DNA from: Desulfobaculum xiamenense
GTDB taxonomy: Bacteria > Desulfobacterota > Desulfovibrionia > Desulfovibrionales > Desulfovibrionaceae
NCBI RefSeq assembly: GCF_011927665.1
Contig: NZ_JAATJA010000001.1
Location: 1,097,019 to 1,161,018 of the forward strand
Length of the DNA stretch: 64,000 nt
Direction: 5' to 3'
Shown: in pieces, positions 63,531 to 64,000 of the stretch
Layout: each line of letters starts with the position of its first letter
Numbering within the stretch: position 1 is the first letter of the stretch
Program-made: the position numbers and the translations under genes
Notes under the pieces: generated by a model
Databases searched by the model: none
What the model was told of the DNA's origin: nothing
The model's input: the letters and a program-made list of their open reading frames with translations, nothing else

Positions 63531-63559
63531 TTGACATTTCTGTAAAGCAGCGATAAAAA
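63531..63559 (+). promoter_or_regulatory. Sigma-70-type promoter of the gene at 63643
   Basis: Perfect -35 TTGACA (63531-63536), a 17-nt spacer and -10 TAAAAA (63554-63559, 4 of 6 matches). A small hairpin CCCGC-att-GCGGG and a TTTTTT run follow within about 35 nt of the expected start point. Confidence 0.6.
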
Positions 63560-63642
63560 TACTGACCCCGCATTGCGGGCTGCCTTTTTTGTGCCAAATC
63601 CCGCCAGCAAGTCAATATGCACCTTATGGAGGACAGACCGAG

Positions 63643-64000
63643 ATGACCGACACCGCTTCCGCTCCGAATCAGGGAGCCCCCGTGGAAGAACTTCTGGAAA
63701 ACGTACCGTCGAAGCTGCACCCCGTGCTGCAGGCCATCGTCGACAACATTCGTTTCATTCTGGCAGGCATCGCGCTGCTTGTCATCGCCGTAGGCGCCAG
63801 CGCCGTGTACAAGCACGTCCAGGCCTCCGCCGTGGAAAAAGCCCGCACCGAGATTGGTGAAGCCCTCGCCAAGGCTCCGGCCGAACGTGTCGCGGCGCTC
63901 GACGCGCTTGCAGCCTCCGCCCCCGAGGAACTTCGCGCCGCCATTGCCCTTGAGCTGGCTGGCGCCCTGTCCGAGGCTGGCGACCATGACCGCGCCGCCG
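63643..64000 (+). CDS. Membrane-anchored TPR-like protein (YfgM-like), cut by the window edge
   Basis: Partial; 119 codons are visible and the frame is open at the right edge. A polar N terminus is followed by one membrane helix (FILAGIALLVIAVGASAVY, about residues 38-56). Then comes a helical Ala-rich region (EKARTEIGEALAKAPAERVA, ELRAAIALELAGALSEAGDHDRAA) that looks like the first TPR. This order resembles YfgM/ancillary SecYEG translocon proteins. GGAGG lies about 10 nt before the ATG. Only the left part can be judged. Confidence 0.7.
   Translation, partial: MTDTASAPNQGAPVEELLENVPSKLHPVLQAIVDNIRFILAGIALLVIAVGASAVYKHVQASAVEKARTEIGEALAKAPAERVAALDALAASAPEELRAAIALELAGALSEAGDHDRAA

Overview
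GC-rich, tightly packed chromosomal DNA with good Shine-Dalgarno sites and many ATGA/GTGA stop-start overlaps. The gene content points to a Desulfovibrio-type sulfate reducer (Desulfovibrionaceae, Desulfobacterota). The clues are futalosine-route menaquinone synthesis (MqnC), a two-gene minimal SUF system, a DcrH-like chemoreceptor with a hemerythrin domain, a rubredoxin with Rd-2-type CX4C spacing, and a System I cytochrome c maturation cluster whose CcmE has CxxxY instead of HxxxY. No phage, insertion sequence, CRISPR array, tRNA or rRNA was recognised. The species cannot be named from this window.

Layout. 0.1-3.5 kb: mqnC (-), then a CoA-binding protein, a YkgJ-type Cys-cluster protein, a J-domain protein and a small conserved protein (+). 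3.5-9.8 kb (-): a Cys-rich miniprotein, a YdjM-like membrane protein, SufBD/SufC, a rhomboid protease, an RluD-CoaE fusion and an unknown protein. 10-12.5 kb: PilZ protein, HD hydrolase, small membrane protein, single-domain response regulator. 12.7-18 kb (+): gcvH-gcvPA-gcvPB-lpd, then maf. 18-21 kb: pgpA, hemerythrin chemoreceptor, rubredoxin. 21.5-25.6 kb (-): tolQ-tolR-tolA-tolB-pal. 25.7-29.1 kb (-): SIR2 deacylase, PHP phosphatase, bifunctional nuclease, miaB. 29.2-29.65 kb: two tandem 231-bp repeats. 29.7-33 kb (-): three kinases of different folds, cutA, a small cytochrome c.

33.3-38.3 kb (+): upp-uraA-SDR and a homocysteine methyltransferase/methylene-THF reductase fusion. 38.4-42.8 kb (-): a Met/His/Gly-rich secreted protein, a HMA metal chaperone, hisA-lipoprotein-hisB, tatC and tatB. 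42.9-50.7 kb (-): guaA, guaB and the branched-chain amino acid transporter livF-G-M-H-K. 51-57.4 kb (-): CNNM/CBS protein followed by ccmE-F-A-B-C-D and a TPR protein. 57.6-60.3 kb (+): gmhB and two GT9 heptosyltransferase-like genes (LPS core). 60.4-63.4 kb (-): TPR-like protein, nadD, proA. The right edge cuts a membrane-anchored TPR-like gene.

Most of the window is core metabolism and envelope function. The less expected points are the RluD-CoaE fusion, the CxxxY CcmE with no CcmG/CcmH nearby, an SDR lacking both catalytic Tyr and Lys, the lipoprotein gene embedded between hisB and hisA, the three-kinase cluster, the possible copper-handling pair at 38.4-39.3 kb, and the 231-bp tandem repeat. 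Family assignments come from reading motifs and remembered family features; no database search was run.
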